Shown: piece by piece, positions 1-8,813 of the stretch
How positions within the stretch are numbered: position 1 is the stretch's first letter
Layout: every line of letters begins with the position of its first letter
Assembly (NCBI GenBank): GCA_035416745.1
Contig: DAOLNV010000038.1
Location: 1 to 23,636 of the forward strand
From: Candidatus Hydrogenedentota bacterium
GTDB taxonomy: Bacteria > Hydrogenedentota > Hydrogenedentia > Hydrogenedentales > SLHB01
Length of the DNA: 23,636 bases
Direction of reading: 5' to 3'
Program-made: the position numbers and the translations under genes
Notes under the pieces: model-generated
What the model saw: only the letters and a program-made list of their open reading frames with translations
The model's database searches: none
Told to the model about the DNA's origin: nothing

Positions 1-231
1 ACAAATGGCAAGACGATACCATCTCCGGTAAGATCTTAGATGGCGCGATTCGCTGAATTGACTGCATTGCGCTCGGGGTGTTAGACTGGCTCTTAGCTGT
101 TTTGGCGCAAATTATGAGTTTGCCCGCGCTAGACGGGAAGTTAGCGGTGTCCTGCACTCGCAATCCGCTTTAGCGAGGTCGAATTCCCACCCGAGGGCGT
201 CTTACTTTTTGGTCAGGCGCGGGGCACGTGG
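1..231. other. noncoding region upstream of ffs
   Basis: I see no credible coding region here. A weak sigma70-like promoter candidate is listed separately. I looked for a tRNA because the stretch around 175-190 superficially resembles a T-loop, but no matching arms form. Confidence 0.5.
58..87 (+). promoter_or_regulatory. candidate sigma70 promoter upstream of ffs
   Basis: TTGACT at 58-63 and TAGACT at 82-87 are separated by 18 bases, a plausible -35/-10 pair on the coding strand of ffs and dnaX. The predicted start is well upstream of the mature RNA, so it would require processing. The match is imperfect and could be chance. Confidence 0.22.
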
Positions 232-346
232 CGTTGACGGCTGGGTCCTACTCAACAGGAAGCCGCTGAACCCGGTCAGGTCCTGACGGAAGCAGCCGCA
301 GGCGGTTCTTCCTGTGTGCTGTAGGGACGCCTGGCCCGAGCCAACG
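232..346 (+). ncRNA. ffs: signal recognition particle RNA (4.5S type)
   Basis: The RNA scaffold of the signal recognition particle binds Ffh and targets nascent membrane and secreted proteins to the translocon. The diagnostic SRP core is present: GGTCAGGTCC at 274-283, a TGAC tetraloop, then GGAAGCAGCC at 288-297, which is the asymmetric/symmetric internal loop arrangement that binds the Ffh M domain. Flanking arms pair into one long hairpin: ACAGGAA with TTCCTGT, GCCGC with GCGGT, CCTAC with GTAGG, and outermost CGTTG (232-236) with CAACG (342-346). The length, about 115, matches the E. coli 4.5S type without an Alu domain. Exact ends are inferred from pairing. Its place directly before dnaX is the classic ffs-dnaX neighbourhood. 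Confidence 0.88.
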
Positions 347-352
347 GCTCCG

Positions 353-398
353 AGGCCGCTCTGGGTAAGCGTTCGACGGTGGGTGCGCGGGCTTTTTT
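353..398 (+). terminator. possible ffs terminator
   Basis: A run of six T at 393-398 follows a GC-rich stretch (GCGCGGGC) that can pair imperfectly with GCCGC near 356. The stem is poor, so termination after ffs versus read-through into dnaX is unresolved. Confidence 0.2.
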
Positions 399-479
399 GC
401 TGTCTTCCCGGCGCAAGCATAGGGGGCACGTGAGAACGGCCGTGTTCTGCTGCTCGCGGCAACACAGGCGAGGGAGCCA

Positions 480-2228
<1,749 letters not shown>

Positions 2229-2574
2229 GTTCCTCGCGACTCGCTGCATAGGGATTCCATGCAACAATCTCCATGCTGTTATCGCTCGAGTTCTGAGATC
2301 TTTTCCAAGAAGTTCAGCGTGAAGTCCGGGGGATTCTGCGGGACTTGTGCGTCCCATCGGTCCCTGGAGTCTCTTTCCGGAAAAGAGGGCCTCAGTGAGA
2401 CGCCGTCCCTGCGGTCCGCGGCCCCTATTGAGCGGTCAGAGCTGATACGGGCGCCATCCCGGGCACACTCCAGGGCGCTTCCTTGTGCAAACCGAAAAAT
2501 ACCTGCAGATCAACACCTGATTTCATTATAATCGGGGCGAAGCCATCGGACATGTTGTGAGAAGGAGAATTCCT
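2229..2574. other. noncoding region between dnaX and protease operon
   Basis: About 345 bases with no credible gene. A small hairpin, CTCTTT paired with AAAGAG (2371-2387), lies about 140 bases past the dnaX stop but has no T tract. The right end carries a TATAAT promoter element and the ribosome binding site GAAGGAG (2561-2567) of the next gene. Confidence 0.5.
2503..2532 (+). promoter_or_regulatory. candidate promoter of the HtrA-like operon
   Basis: A perfect -10 box TATAAT at 2527-2532 lies about 30 bases before the Shine-Dalgarno GAAGGAG. The matching -35 region (around 2503-2509, CTGCAG) is poor, so the promoter may be weak or activator-dependent. Confidence 0.45.
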
Positions 2575-3984
2575 TTGCGATTACGTGTACATGCGAAATA
2601 CTTCACGCTGCTGTTGGCACTGGCGGCTGCGGCGGGGTGCGCCACGATAGGAATGCCCGGGGAAGGGGCCGTCATCCGGGCGAAAGACAAGGTCATTCGC
2701 TCCCTGGTGCACATCCGCCCCGTCAAAGAGTCCTTCGCGAGCGGCCAGAAAGAGGAATACGTGGTCGAAGGCAGCGGCTTCATTATCTCGCGCGACGGGT
2801 ACGTGGTGACCAATGAGCACGTCGCCGGCGAGACCACCCTTGTGCGCTGCGTACTCTATGATAAGACCGAGGTCGGCGCGGAGGTGGTGGGCACGGACCC
2901 GTTCACGGATATCGCGGTGTTGAAGCTGCACGGGGACAGGACGGACTTGCCGGCCGCGAAGCTGGGGAATTCGGACCACATTGAACCGGGTCAGACGGTG
3001 CTGGCCCTCGGCAGTCCCCATGGCCTGTCGCGTTCAATATCCAAGGGAATTGTCAGCGTCACCGATCGGTACCTGGGCGAGGAGGGGCCTCGTCCAGCCC
3101 CGTACAACACGTGGATCCAGACGGACGCGGCCATCAATCCGGGCAACAGCGGCGGTCCTCTGGTGAATCTCCGGGGAGAGGTTATCGGGATCAACACGCG
3201 GAAGCTGTCAGGCGCCGAGAACGTGGGCTTCGCCATCCCCATCAATGCGGCGAAGGAAGTGATTGACGCCATCATCAAGCATGGGCGCGTGCCGCGAAGC
3301 TGGATCGGCGTGCGCTTGCAAGAAATGACAAGCAAGACGGAGGATCCCACCCAAAAGGGCGTCGTGGTTGGCGATGTGGACCCCCTCGGCCCGGCCGCCG
3401 AGGCCGGGCTCGCGCCGGGTGACGTAATTGTTGCCGCGAACGGAGAGCCGGTTCACGCCCGTTTCGAGGAAGACCTGCCTAAGGTCTTGAAACGCATTGC
3501 CGATCTCCCCGTGGGCACGGTGACGACGTTTACCGTGCAACGGGGCGGCGAGACGCGCGATATCGCCATACAAACCAAGGAAGAACGCGACTACAAAGGC
3601 GAAGAGGTCGAGTTCCCTGCGTGGGGGTTTACGGCGGCCGATCTTACGCCCGAGATCGTGCAAGCCGCGCGCCTGCCTTCAGACCGCGGGATTGTCATCG
3701 CGGGTGTCGAGGTGGGCACGGTGGCGGCGCAGGCGGGTATCCGGGCGGGAGACATTGTGCTCAGCGTGGACGGCAAGGAGATTGCTCACCTGGCGGAGTT
3801 CAAAGAGATGTACGAGGCCATCAAGCAAGCCGGGAAACTCCTGGTGTTGTTGGATGTCAAGCGGGGAGCGCTGACGCGGTTTGAACTGCTCAAACTGGAG
3901 CCCGGCGCGGAGAGCGCAGGCGCGCCGGAACAAGAAAACGAAACCGGCGCCGAAAATGGAGACAATCTCAATGAGGAAGGATAA
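2575..3984 (+). CDS. HtrA/DegP-like serine protease lipoprotein, two PDZ domains
   Basis: Envelope quality-control protease of the trypsin-like S1C family. The start is taken as TTG 2575, seven bases after GAAGGAG; an in-frame GTG at 2557 lies upstream of that site and is unlikely. From TTG the protein is 469 residues, with a lipoprotein signal ending in a lipobox at Cys22, so it is probably membrane-anchored, unlike soluble DegP. The protease domain (about 40-235) has an intact triad: His82 in TNEHV, Asp112 in TDIAV, Ser192 in GNSGGP. PDZ1 spans about 242-336 and PDZ2 about 347-432; the tail is Glu/Asn-rich. Its last 14 bases overlap the next gene, indicating translational coupling. The closest family is DegP/DegQ; the natural substrate is unknown. 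Confidence 0.93.
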   Translation: MRLRVHAKYFTLLLALAAAAGCATIGMPGEGAVIRAKDKVIRSLVHIRPVKESFASGQKEEYVVEGSGFIISRDGYVVTNEHVAGETTLVRCVLYDKTEVGAEVVGTDPFTDIAVLKLHGDRTDLPAAKLGNSDHIEPGQTVLALGSPHGLSRSISKGIVSVTDRYLGEEGPRPAPYNTWIQTDAAINPGNSGGPLVNLRGEVIGINTRKLSGAENVGFAIPINAAKEVIDAIIKHGRVPRSWIGVRLQEMTSKTEDPTQKGVVVGDVDPLGPAAEAGLAPGDVIVAANGEPVHARFEEDLPKVLKRIADLPVGTVTTFTVQRGGETRDIAIQTKEERDYKGEEVEFPAWGFTAADLTPEIVQAARLPSDRGIVIAGVEVGTVAAQAGIRAGDIVLSVDGKEIAHLAEFKEMYEAIKQAGKLLVLLDVKRGALTRFELLKLEPGAESAGAPEQENETGAENGDNLNEEG

Positions 3985-5371
3985 CCTCGTTGTCTGGATA
4001 GGATTTGTTCTGGGTTTCGCGGGGGCGGCGCTGGCAGGGGCAGAGGAGGCCGTGTTCTCTCCGCCGTTTGTACAGGCGCGGCGAGAGGCCATCGCGCCGG
4101 CCATCTGTCTGCTCAGCTTCACCGCGGAGGTCGAGTCGCAACGGACGGGTGAGCTCCAGAAACGTTCGACCCGCGCCCTCGGGCTCATCGTCTCGCCGGA
4201 GGGGCTGGTCATGACCCATGGCCACATGCAATCCGACAAGTCCGGTCCGTCTGACATACGGGTGAGCGTGGGGGAAGGGGAAGATGAGAAGGAATACGAC
4301 GGCGTCTTCCTGAAGAAGCCGGACGACATAAACGTCTGCTTCGTGCAAATTCAAGGGCAGGATGGAGAACGGTTCCCGTATGTGAACTTCGCCACGGGCA
4401 CGGAGCCGGCCCTGGGCGAGTCCGTACTGCTTTTGGGCATCATGGGGGAATCGCTGGATTTCGCCCGCGGCGCGCTGGTGCGCATGGTCAGCGCCGTTCT
4501 TGAAAAGCCCCGCATGACCTATTGCCTTGACGATGCGATCCCCTTCGGATATGTGGGCGCGCCCGCGATCGACGCGCAAGGCCGCATCCTCGGAGTCATC
4601 GGCTATGACCTCTCTGCTTCCGAAGGAGGGGAACTCTACGTGCGCAGCGGCCACCCCCTTGTATACCAAGCCTCTCTTTTCGCCAAGTACATCAAGAATC
4701 CGCCCACCAAGGACACGGTGGAGTCCGAGAAAGAGGGTGCCTGGCTGGGGATATTCTCGCAACCGTTGACGGACGACCTGGCCGAGTATTGGGGTCTGCC
4801 CCAGAAAGGCGGCGTTGTTGTCGCCACGGTCGTCGAGGGTTCGCCCGCGGAGACGGCGGGTTTTCAGCGGGGCGACGTGGTTACCAGTTTCGACGGGACG
4901 CCCATGCGCGCGAAAAAGAACAACGAAATCGTCGGATTCACCAAACTGGTGCGCGAAACCGGCATCGGGCGTGCGATCCCGGTCAAGATCCTGCGTAAAG
5001 GCGAGCCCATGGACATCACGGTGGTGTTGACCGCGCGCCCCGTCTCGGCAAAGGACGCCGAGGAATTTGTGGATGACACGTTTGGTCTCACCGTACGCGC
5101 ATTGACAACCGATGTCCGCATCCTGCTCAATCTGCCGGATGATATTCAGGGCGTGATCGTGCGGCGGGTGAAATCCGGCAGTCATGCCCATCTTGCGGGA
5201 ATGCGGCCGGGCGTTATCATCTTGCGTTTCGGCGAGTATCCGGTCAGCAGTATCGGCGACTTCGAGACCGCGGTGAACAAGGTGAAGGAAGAGAAGCCGG
5301 CCGAGGTGCCGGTGTTCTGCCGCGCCGGCGCGCGCACGGGATTCTTCCGTCTTCAGCCGCGCTGGGAGTAG
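3971..5371 (+). CDS. secreted HtrA-like pseudoprotease, two PDZ domains
   Basis: 466 residues from ATG 3971, chosen because GGAGA lies eight bases upstream and the next residues form a signal peptide (about 1-22, ending near AALA); the reading frame is open further upstream but that extension is not signal-like. The trypsin-like domain aligns with the upstream gene: His85 (MTHGHM for TNEHV) and Asp119 (DDINV for TDIAV) are kept, but GNSGGP has become GYVGAP, with valine 195 in place of the nucleophilic serine. Catalysis by the usual mechanism is therefore not expected. PDZ1 spans about 256-350 and PDZ2 about 371-466. It overlaps the active protease gene by 14 bases. A regulatory, scaffolding or chaperone role with the active partner is my inference. 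Confidence 0.88.
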   Translation: MRKDNLVVWIGFVLGFAGAALAGAEEAVFSPPFVQARREAIAPAICLLSFTAEVESQRTGELQKRSTRALGLIVSPEGLVMTHGHMQSDKSGPSDIRVSVGEGEDEKEYDGVFLKKPDDINVCFVQIQGQDGERFPYVNFATGTEPALGESVLLLGIMGESLDFARGALVRMVSAVLEKPRMTYCLDDAIPFGYVGAPAIDAQGRILGVIGYDLSASEGGELYVRSGHPLVYQASLFAKYIKNPPTKDTVESEKEGAWLGIFSQPLTDDLAEYWGLPQKGGVVVATVVEGSPAETAGFQRGDVVTSFDGTPMRAKKNNEIVGFTKLVRETGIGRAIPVKILRKGEPMDITVVLTARPVSAKDAEEFVDDTFGLTVRALTTDVRILLNLPDDIQGVIVRRVKSGSHAHLAGMRPGVIILRFGEYPVSSIGDFETAVNKVKEEKPAEVPVFCRAGARTGFFRLQPRWE

Positions 5372-5377
5372 TTTTTG

Positions 5378-5971
5378 ATGCGGTCCTCGTGTACACGAGC
5401 AGTAGCGCTGGGTCTCTGTATCGTAATGGCCGGCTGCCAGGGAAGGTCCGAGCCGTCGCCGCAAGACCTCATGGCGCAGGCAGAGTTCCTGGTGCGCGAG
5501 GCGCGCTGGGCCGACGCCATTCCCGTGCTCAAGGAATACTTGTGCGCGAATCCCGAGGATTCCGGGGCACATTTCTATCTCGGGCGCTGCTGGCTCAATG
5601 TTGCGGAGTTCAACAACCGCCAGGGCCCGTGGCTGGTTCTCGCCGAGGGCGAACTCCGGCTGGCCGTCCAACTGTTTGAGCAGCACGAGCGCGTCAGCAC
5701 CATCGAGCGTTTCTCAAACGAGTATTTCGAGACGATCTGCCACCTCGAGCGCGCCAAGGTTTACCTGAGGCAATTGGCGTTTCTGGCGGGAAACCGCGGC
5801 CGTCTCGCGGGCGCAACCGCCCATAGCGTCATTGCTGACCTGCGGCAAGCCGTCGCTGATGCCAAGGCCATCGACGCGGATTCGCCCGACGTCTGGGCCT
5901 TCGAAAAGTTGCTTTCCTCCCTCGAAGAACCCCCAGTCCAGAGACCGGCCGAGCCTGGAAAAAAGCTCTAA
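5378..5971 (+). CDS. TPR-like lipoprotein of the protease operon
   Basis: 197 residues from ATG 5378, nine bases after GGGAG (5364-5368); a TTG one codon earlier is less likely. The signal peptide ends in a lipobox (VMAGC) with Cys20 as the lipidated residue. The mature part is helical and resembles tetratricopeptide repeats, for example the stretch around residues 30-70 with ARWADAIPVLKEYL followed by GAHFYLGRCWLNVAEF. It begins six bases after the upstream stop, so it belongs to the same operon. A role as an adaptor for the two HtrA-like proteins is plausible from context only. I do not recognise a named family beyond TPR-like. Confidence 0.75.
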   Translation: MRSSCTRAVALGLCIVMAGCQGRSEPSPQDLMAQAEFLVREARWADAIPVLKEYLCANPEDSGAHFYLGRCWLNVAEFNNRQGPWLVLAEGELRLAVQLFEQHERVSTIERFSNEYFETICHLERAKVYLRQLAFLAGNRGRLAGATAHSVIADLRQAVADAKAIDADSPDVWAFEKLLSSLEEPPVQRPAEPGKKL

Positions 5972-6012
5972 GTACCATTCCGGCAGATAGTTAGCCGCAA
6001 AGACCGGAACCC

Positions 6013-6046
6013 ATTCCCGCCTACCGTGAAATGGTGATAGGGGAAT
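6013..6046 (+). terminator. hairpin after the protease operon
   Basis: ATTCC (6013-6017) pairs with GGAAT (6042-6046) and CCTA with TAGG inside, starting about 40 bases after the TPR gene stop. The stem has bulges and only a short T run follows (CTGTTT), so it may be a weak terminator or an mRNA-stabilising stem. Confidence 0.3.
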
Positions 6047-6069
6047 CTGTTTACGTATGAGCATTTTGC

Positions 6070-6098
6070 TTGATCTTTCCACTTATTCATGTTAATCT
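6070..6098 (+). promoter_or_regulatory. candidate promoter of the small ORF
   Basis: TTGATC at 6070-6075 and TAATCT at 6093-6098 with a 17-base spacer lie in a locally AT-rich stretch about 105 bases before the small gene. The match to the sigma70 consensus is partial. Confidence 0.25.
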
Positions 6099-6202
6099 AT
6101 TTTTAGAGATTTTAGAGAGGCAAGGCCCTATTAAGAAACAAGACGCGGATTAGATAGGTTTCAACGTCGTGCAGCGCTCTTATTAAAGGGGAGGAGGCCG
6201 CC

Positions 6203-6346
6203 GTGTTTCGCCTGTCGTGGTTCGTAGTAGGCATGTTTCTGGGGTGTTGTCTGGCAATTGCCGCAGCCACGCAGGCACGCGATAGCCAGTCCCACGTCAC
6301 CGCCTCACCCATCTCCGTCATCCTCAGCGTCGTCCGGGGAAACTAG
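6203..6346 (+). CDS. predicted 47-residue secreted or membrane small protein
   Basis: A GTG-started reading frame of 47 residues, five bases after an exceptionally strong Shine-Dalgarno run (AGGGGAGGAGG, 6187-6197). The N-terminus begins MFRLSWFVVGMFLGCCLA, a charged residue then a hydrophobic stretch ending near AIAAATQA, as expected for a signal peptide or single membrane anchor. The remaining 20 or so residues are polar then mildly hydrophobic, ending VVRGN. No family is recognised. It stands alone between the protease operon and groESL, with a candidate promoter upstream. The ribosome binding site and signal-like start support reality, but the short length means chance cannot be excluded. 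Confidence 0.5.
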   Translation: MFRLSWFVVGMFLGCCLAIAAATQARDSQSHVTASPISVILSVVRGN

Positions 6347-6391
6347 GGTCTGTTCCTCGAAGGCGTGTAGAAAACGCGTCCGCGTGCCGAT

Positions 6392-6418
6392 TTGGCACTC
6401 TCCCCAGTAATCTGCTAA
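6392..6418 (+). promoter_or_regulatory. degenerate CIRCE-like element
   Basis: TTGGCACTC, nine bases, then ATCTGCTAA. The HrcA operator CIRCE is TTAGCACTC-N9-GAGTGCTAA; the left half matches 8 of 9 and the right half 6 of 9, with exact spacing. It lies about 165 bases upstream of the best promoter, unlike normal CIRCE sites that overlap the promoter or leader, so it may be a relic or chance. Confidence 0.25.
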
Positions 6419-6537
6419 TAGGCTGCCATTTTGACAAACAAAAACCTTCATTTTGACTTCCCTCCTTGCCTTTTGGGCAACAAAGCGCTCTGCGCGGGCC
6501 GGGTCTGTGATCGGTGTTGAAGTATAAAGAGATGTTC

Positions 6538-6551
6538 TGTAAGCTCTTACA
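6538..6551. promoter_or_regulatory. TGTAAG/CTTACA palindrome, possible operator
   Basis: TGTAAG-CT-CTTACA is a perfect 6-base inverted repeat ending seven bases before the -35 box of the groESL promoter. The position suits a dimeric transcription factor. The regulator is unknown. Confidence 0.4.
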
Positions 6552-6557
6552 TTTTTG

Positions 6558-6587
6558 TTGACACTCTGGCACGGCGTTTGCTAAAAT
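6558..6587 (+). promoter_or_regulatory. sigma70-type promoter of groESL
   Basis: A perfect -35 TTGACA at 6558-6563 and a near-consensus -10 TAAAAT at 6582-6587 are separated by 18 bases. It is the best housekeeping promoter match before groES. It overlaps a sigma54-type element. Confidence 0.6.
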
Positions 6588-6628
6588 CTGGCAATCGGGC
6601 GACATCTCCAAGCAATACCGCGTGCCAG
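6566..6628. repeat. long inverted repeat at the groESL promoter
   Basis: CTGGCACGGCGTTTGCT (6566-6582) recurs inverted as AGCAATACCGCGTGCCAG (6611-6628), differing by a one-base offset and few mismatches, with a 28-base spacer. The right arm read on the minus strand is also sigma54-like (TGGCACG then TTGCT), but with a GG-GC offset of 13 rather than 12. Confidence 0.6.
6567..6582 (+). promoter_or_regulatory. sigma54-type -24/-12 promoter element
   Basis: TGGCACGGCGTTTGCT matches the sigma54 consensus TGGCACG-N4-TTGCW at every defined position. The GG (6568-6569) and GC (6580-6581) have the required 12-base offset. It lies entirely within the sigma70-type promoter. No enhancer-binding activator gene is in the window. 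Confidence 0.5.
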
Positions 6629-6773
6629 AGCGGTGCCAAATTGGCTTTGAGATGATGAAGAAGGCGCGTTCCTTCGAGCTCGAGACGATGTGATTGAGGT
6701 GCAAGGTTTAGAAAACCCGCAATGCCGGCGCGAGGGTGCGCTTCGCGGCGGCAAGAACAAGGGAGTACACACA

Positions 6774-7061
6774 ATGAAAGTTCGACCGTTAGCAGATCGG
6801 CTGCTCGTCAAGCGGGAGGAACCCAGCGAAACTGTCCGGGGCGGCATCATCATCCCCGACACGGCCAAGGAGAAGCCCCAGGAGGGCAAGGTTGTGGCTG
6901 TGGGCCCGGGCCGCCTCGATGAAGACGGCAAGCGGATTCCCATGGAAGTCAAGAAGGGTGACCGTATCCTCATGGGCAAGTACGCCGGAACGGAAGTCAA
7001 GATTGATGGCGAAGAACACATCATCATGCGCGAGGAAGACGTGCTCGCGATCATCGAGTAA
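6774..7061 (+). CDS. groES: co-chaperonin GroES
   Basis: The 10 kDa lid of the GroEL chaperonin. It is 95 residues from ATG 6774, eight bases after GGGAG (6761-6765); the frame is open further upstream but that stretch does not resemble GroES. Typical features are MKVRPLADRLLVKR at the start, the mobile loop around residues 17-34 (PSETVRGGIIIPDTAKEK), VVAVGPGR, GDRILMGKYAGTEVKIDGEE, and the ending EDVLAIIE. Length and motifs match the family throughout. It is followed after 54 bases by groEL in a normal groESL operon, downstream of the composite promoter at 6558-6587. Confidence 0.97.
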   Translation: MKVRPLADRLLVKREEPSETVRGGIIIPDTAKEKPQEGKVVAVGPGRLDEDGKRIPMEVKKGDRILMGKYAGTEVKIDGEEHIIMREEDVLAIIE

Positions 7062-7115
7062 CGGGCATGCCGCCCGGTGCTGGCGCGTGATGAGATATAA
7101 GGAGGTTTGAAAACG

Positions 7116-8747
7116 ATGGCTGCAAAGCAACTTCAGTTCGGCGAAGATGCACGACGCGGCGTGCTTGCCGGTATAACCAAACTGAGTAAAGCCGTGAAAT
7201 CCACCCTTGGACCCAAGGGCCGGAACGTAGTTCTTGACAAAAAGTGGGGCGCTCCTACCGTGACCAAGGACGGGGTGACGGTCGCCAAGGAAATCGAGCT
7301 TGAAGACAAGTATGAGAACATGGGCGCGCAGATGGTGAAGGAAGTGGCCTCGAAGACGTCGGACGTCGCGGGCGACGGGACCACGACGGCGACGGTGCTG
7401 GCCGAGGCGATTTACCGTGAAGGTCTGCGCAACGTGACGGCGGGCGCCAATCCGATGTCGCTGAAACGGGGTATCGAAAAGGCCGTGAATGTGGTCATCG
7501 AGCAGCTCGCCAAGCAGAGCAAGAAGGTGCGGGGCGAGACCGATGTCATCAAGAACGTGGCCGCTATTTCCGCCAATAGCGATTTTGAGATCGGCAACAT
7601 CATTGCCGAGGCCATGGAAAAGGTCGGCAACGACGGCACGATCACGGTGGAAGAGGCCAAAGGCATCGAGACCACCCTCGAGGTCGTGGAAGGCATGCAG
7701 TTCGACAAGGGCTACCTGTCGCCGTATTTCGTAACCGATGCCGAGGCGATGGAGGCTGAGCTCGAGGACGCGTACATTCTTATCCATGAGAAGAAAGTCT
7801 CGACGTTGAAAGACCTGCTTCCGCTGCTCGAGCAGATCGCCAAGAGCGGCAAGCCGCTCCTGGTCATCGCGGAAGACATCGAAGGCGAAGCGCTCGCCAC
7901 GCTCGTGGTGAACAAGATTCGCGGCACGTTCCAAGCCTGCGCCGTCAAGGCGCCCGGTTTTGGCGACCGCCGCAAAGCCATGCTTCAGGACATCGCCGTG
8001 TTGACCGGCGGTCTGGCGATTACCGAGGATCTGGGCCGCAATCTCGAGAGCATCACGCTGGCGGACCTCGGCCGCGCAAAGCGCGTTGTTGTTGATAAAG
8101 ACAACACGACGATCGTCGAGGGGGCGGGGTCCAGCTCGGAAATCATGGGCCGGATCAACCTCATTCGCCGCCAGATCGAGGAGACCACGTCGGATTACGA
8201 CCGCGAGAAGCTCCAGGAACGGCTGGCCAAGCTCGCCGGCGGTGTTGCGGTAATCAGCGTGGGGGCCGCGACCGAAATCGAGATGAAAGAGAAGAAGGCG
8301 CGCGTCGAGGACGCCCTGCACGCCACGCGCGCGGCCGTCGAAGAGGGTATCGTGCCTGGCGGCGGGGTCGCCCTGCTGCGCTGCATCGAGGCGGTCGAGA
8401 AACTGAAGCTCGATGTGGAGGACGAGGCCACCGGCGCGAAAATCGTTGCCCGTGCCCTCGAGGAGCCGCTTCGCCAGTTGGCCATCAACGCCGGCGACGA
8501 AGGGGCGACGGTTGTCCAGGAAGTCAAGTCGAAGAAGGGCGCGATGGGCTACAACGCCGAGACGGGCGTTTTCGAAGACTTGTTGAAAGCGGGCGTGATT
8601 GACCCGACCAAGGTCACGCGCACGGCCCTGCAGAACGCTTCGAGCGTGGCCAGCTTGTTGTTGACCACCGAAGTGCTGATCGCCGAACTTCCCGAACCGG
8701 AGAAGGCGCCGGCCGGCGGTCCCGGCGGCGGCGCGGACATGTATTGA
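7116..8747 (+). CDS. groEL: chaperonin GroEL
   Basis: The 60 kDa ATP-dependent chaperonin that folds cytosolic proteins. It is 543 residues from ATG 7116, ten bases after AAGGAGG (7099-7105); a TTG at 7107 sits too close to that site. Family hallmarks are present: TLGPKGRNVVLDKK, the nucleotide-binding GDGTTTATVLA with Asp87, and the conserved EDALHATRAAVEEGIVPGGG region. No insertions or breaks are visible. The tail is Gly/Pro-rich but ends GGGADMY instead of the common GGM repeats. Second gene of the groESL operon, terminated by the hairpin at 8776. Confidence 0.98.
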   Translation: MAAKQLQFGEDARRGVLAGITKLSKAVKSTLGPKGRNVVLDKKWGAPTVTKDGVTVAKEIELEDKYENMGAQMVKEVASKTSDVAGDGTTTATVLAEAIYREGLRNVTAGANPMSLKRGIEKAVNVVIEQLAKQSKKVRGETDVIKNVAAISANSDFEIGNIIAEAMEKVGNDGTITVEEAKGIETTLEVVEGMQFDKGYLSPYFVTDAEAMEAELEDAYILIHEKKVSTLKDLLPLLEQIAKSGKPLLVIAEDIEGEALATLVVNKIRGTFQACAVKAPGFGDRRKAMLQDIAVLTGGLAITEDLGRNLESITLADLGRAKRVVVDKDNTTIVEGAGSSSEIMGRINLIRRQIEETTSDYDREKLQERLAKLAGGVAVISVGAATEIEMKEKKARVEDALHATRAAVEEGIVPGGGVALLRCIEAVEKLKLDVEDEATGAKIVARALEEPLRQLAINAGDEGATVVQEVKSKKGAMGYNAETGVFEDLLKAGVIDPTKVTRTALQNASSVASLLLTTEVLIAELPEPEKAPAGGPGGGADMY

Positions 8748-8775
8748 TCCGCGGTAAGCGCGCTGAACGTCTATT

Positions 8776-8813
8776 CCCCCGCTCCGGCATGGGCCGGGCG
8801 GGGGTCTTGTTTA
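8776..8813 (+). terminator. groESL terminator
   Basis: CCCCCGC-CCGGC pairs with GCCGG-GCGGGGG (8776-8804, one bulged T), followed by the T-rich TCTTGTTT. It starts about 28 bases after the groEL stop and ends at the convergent phosphoesterase stop, so it may insulate both. Confidence 0.62.

Larger units (their letters stand above)
6347..6773. other. groESL upstream control region
   Basis: About 430 noncoding bases rich in symmetric elements, the notable ones listed separately. GTGCCGATTTGGCAC (6384-6398) and GTGCCAAATTGGC (6633-6645) are related short palindromes in opposite orientation flanking the promoter. TTGCC/GGCAA (about 6470-6480) forms another small hairpin. From the predicted start near 6594 the groES leader would be about 180 bases. 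Confidence 0.6.

Noticed and set aside
165..200. T-loop-like GGTCGAATTCC suggesting a tRNA before ffs
   Set aside because: No matching T-stem, anticodon arm or acceptor stem could be found.
2259..2531. 90-codon frame between dnaX and the protease operon
   Set aside because: No ribosome binding site or signal; it runs into the promoter region of the next operon.
3968..5686. Minus-strand frame (about 570 codons) opposite the pseudoprotease and TPR genes
   Set aside because: No recognisable domain; the plus strand has three genes with coupled starts.
6789..8321. Minus-strand frame (about 510 codons) opposite groES-groEL
   Set aside because: Antisense to two unmistakable chaperonin genes, a typical GC-rich shadow.
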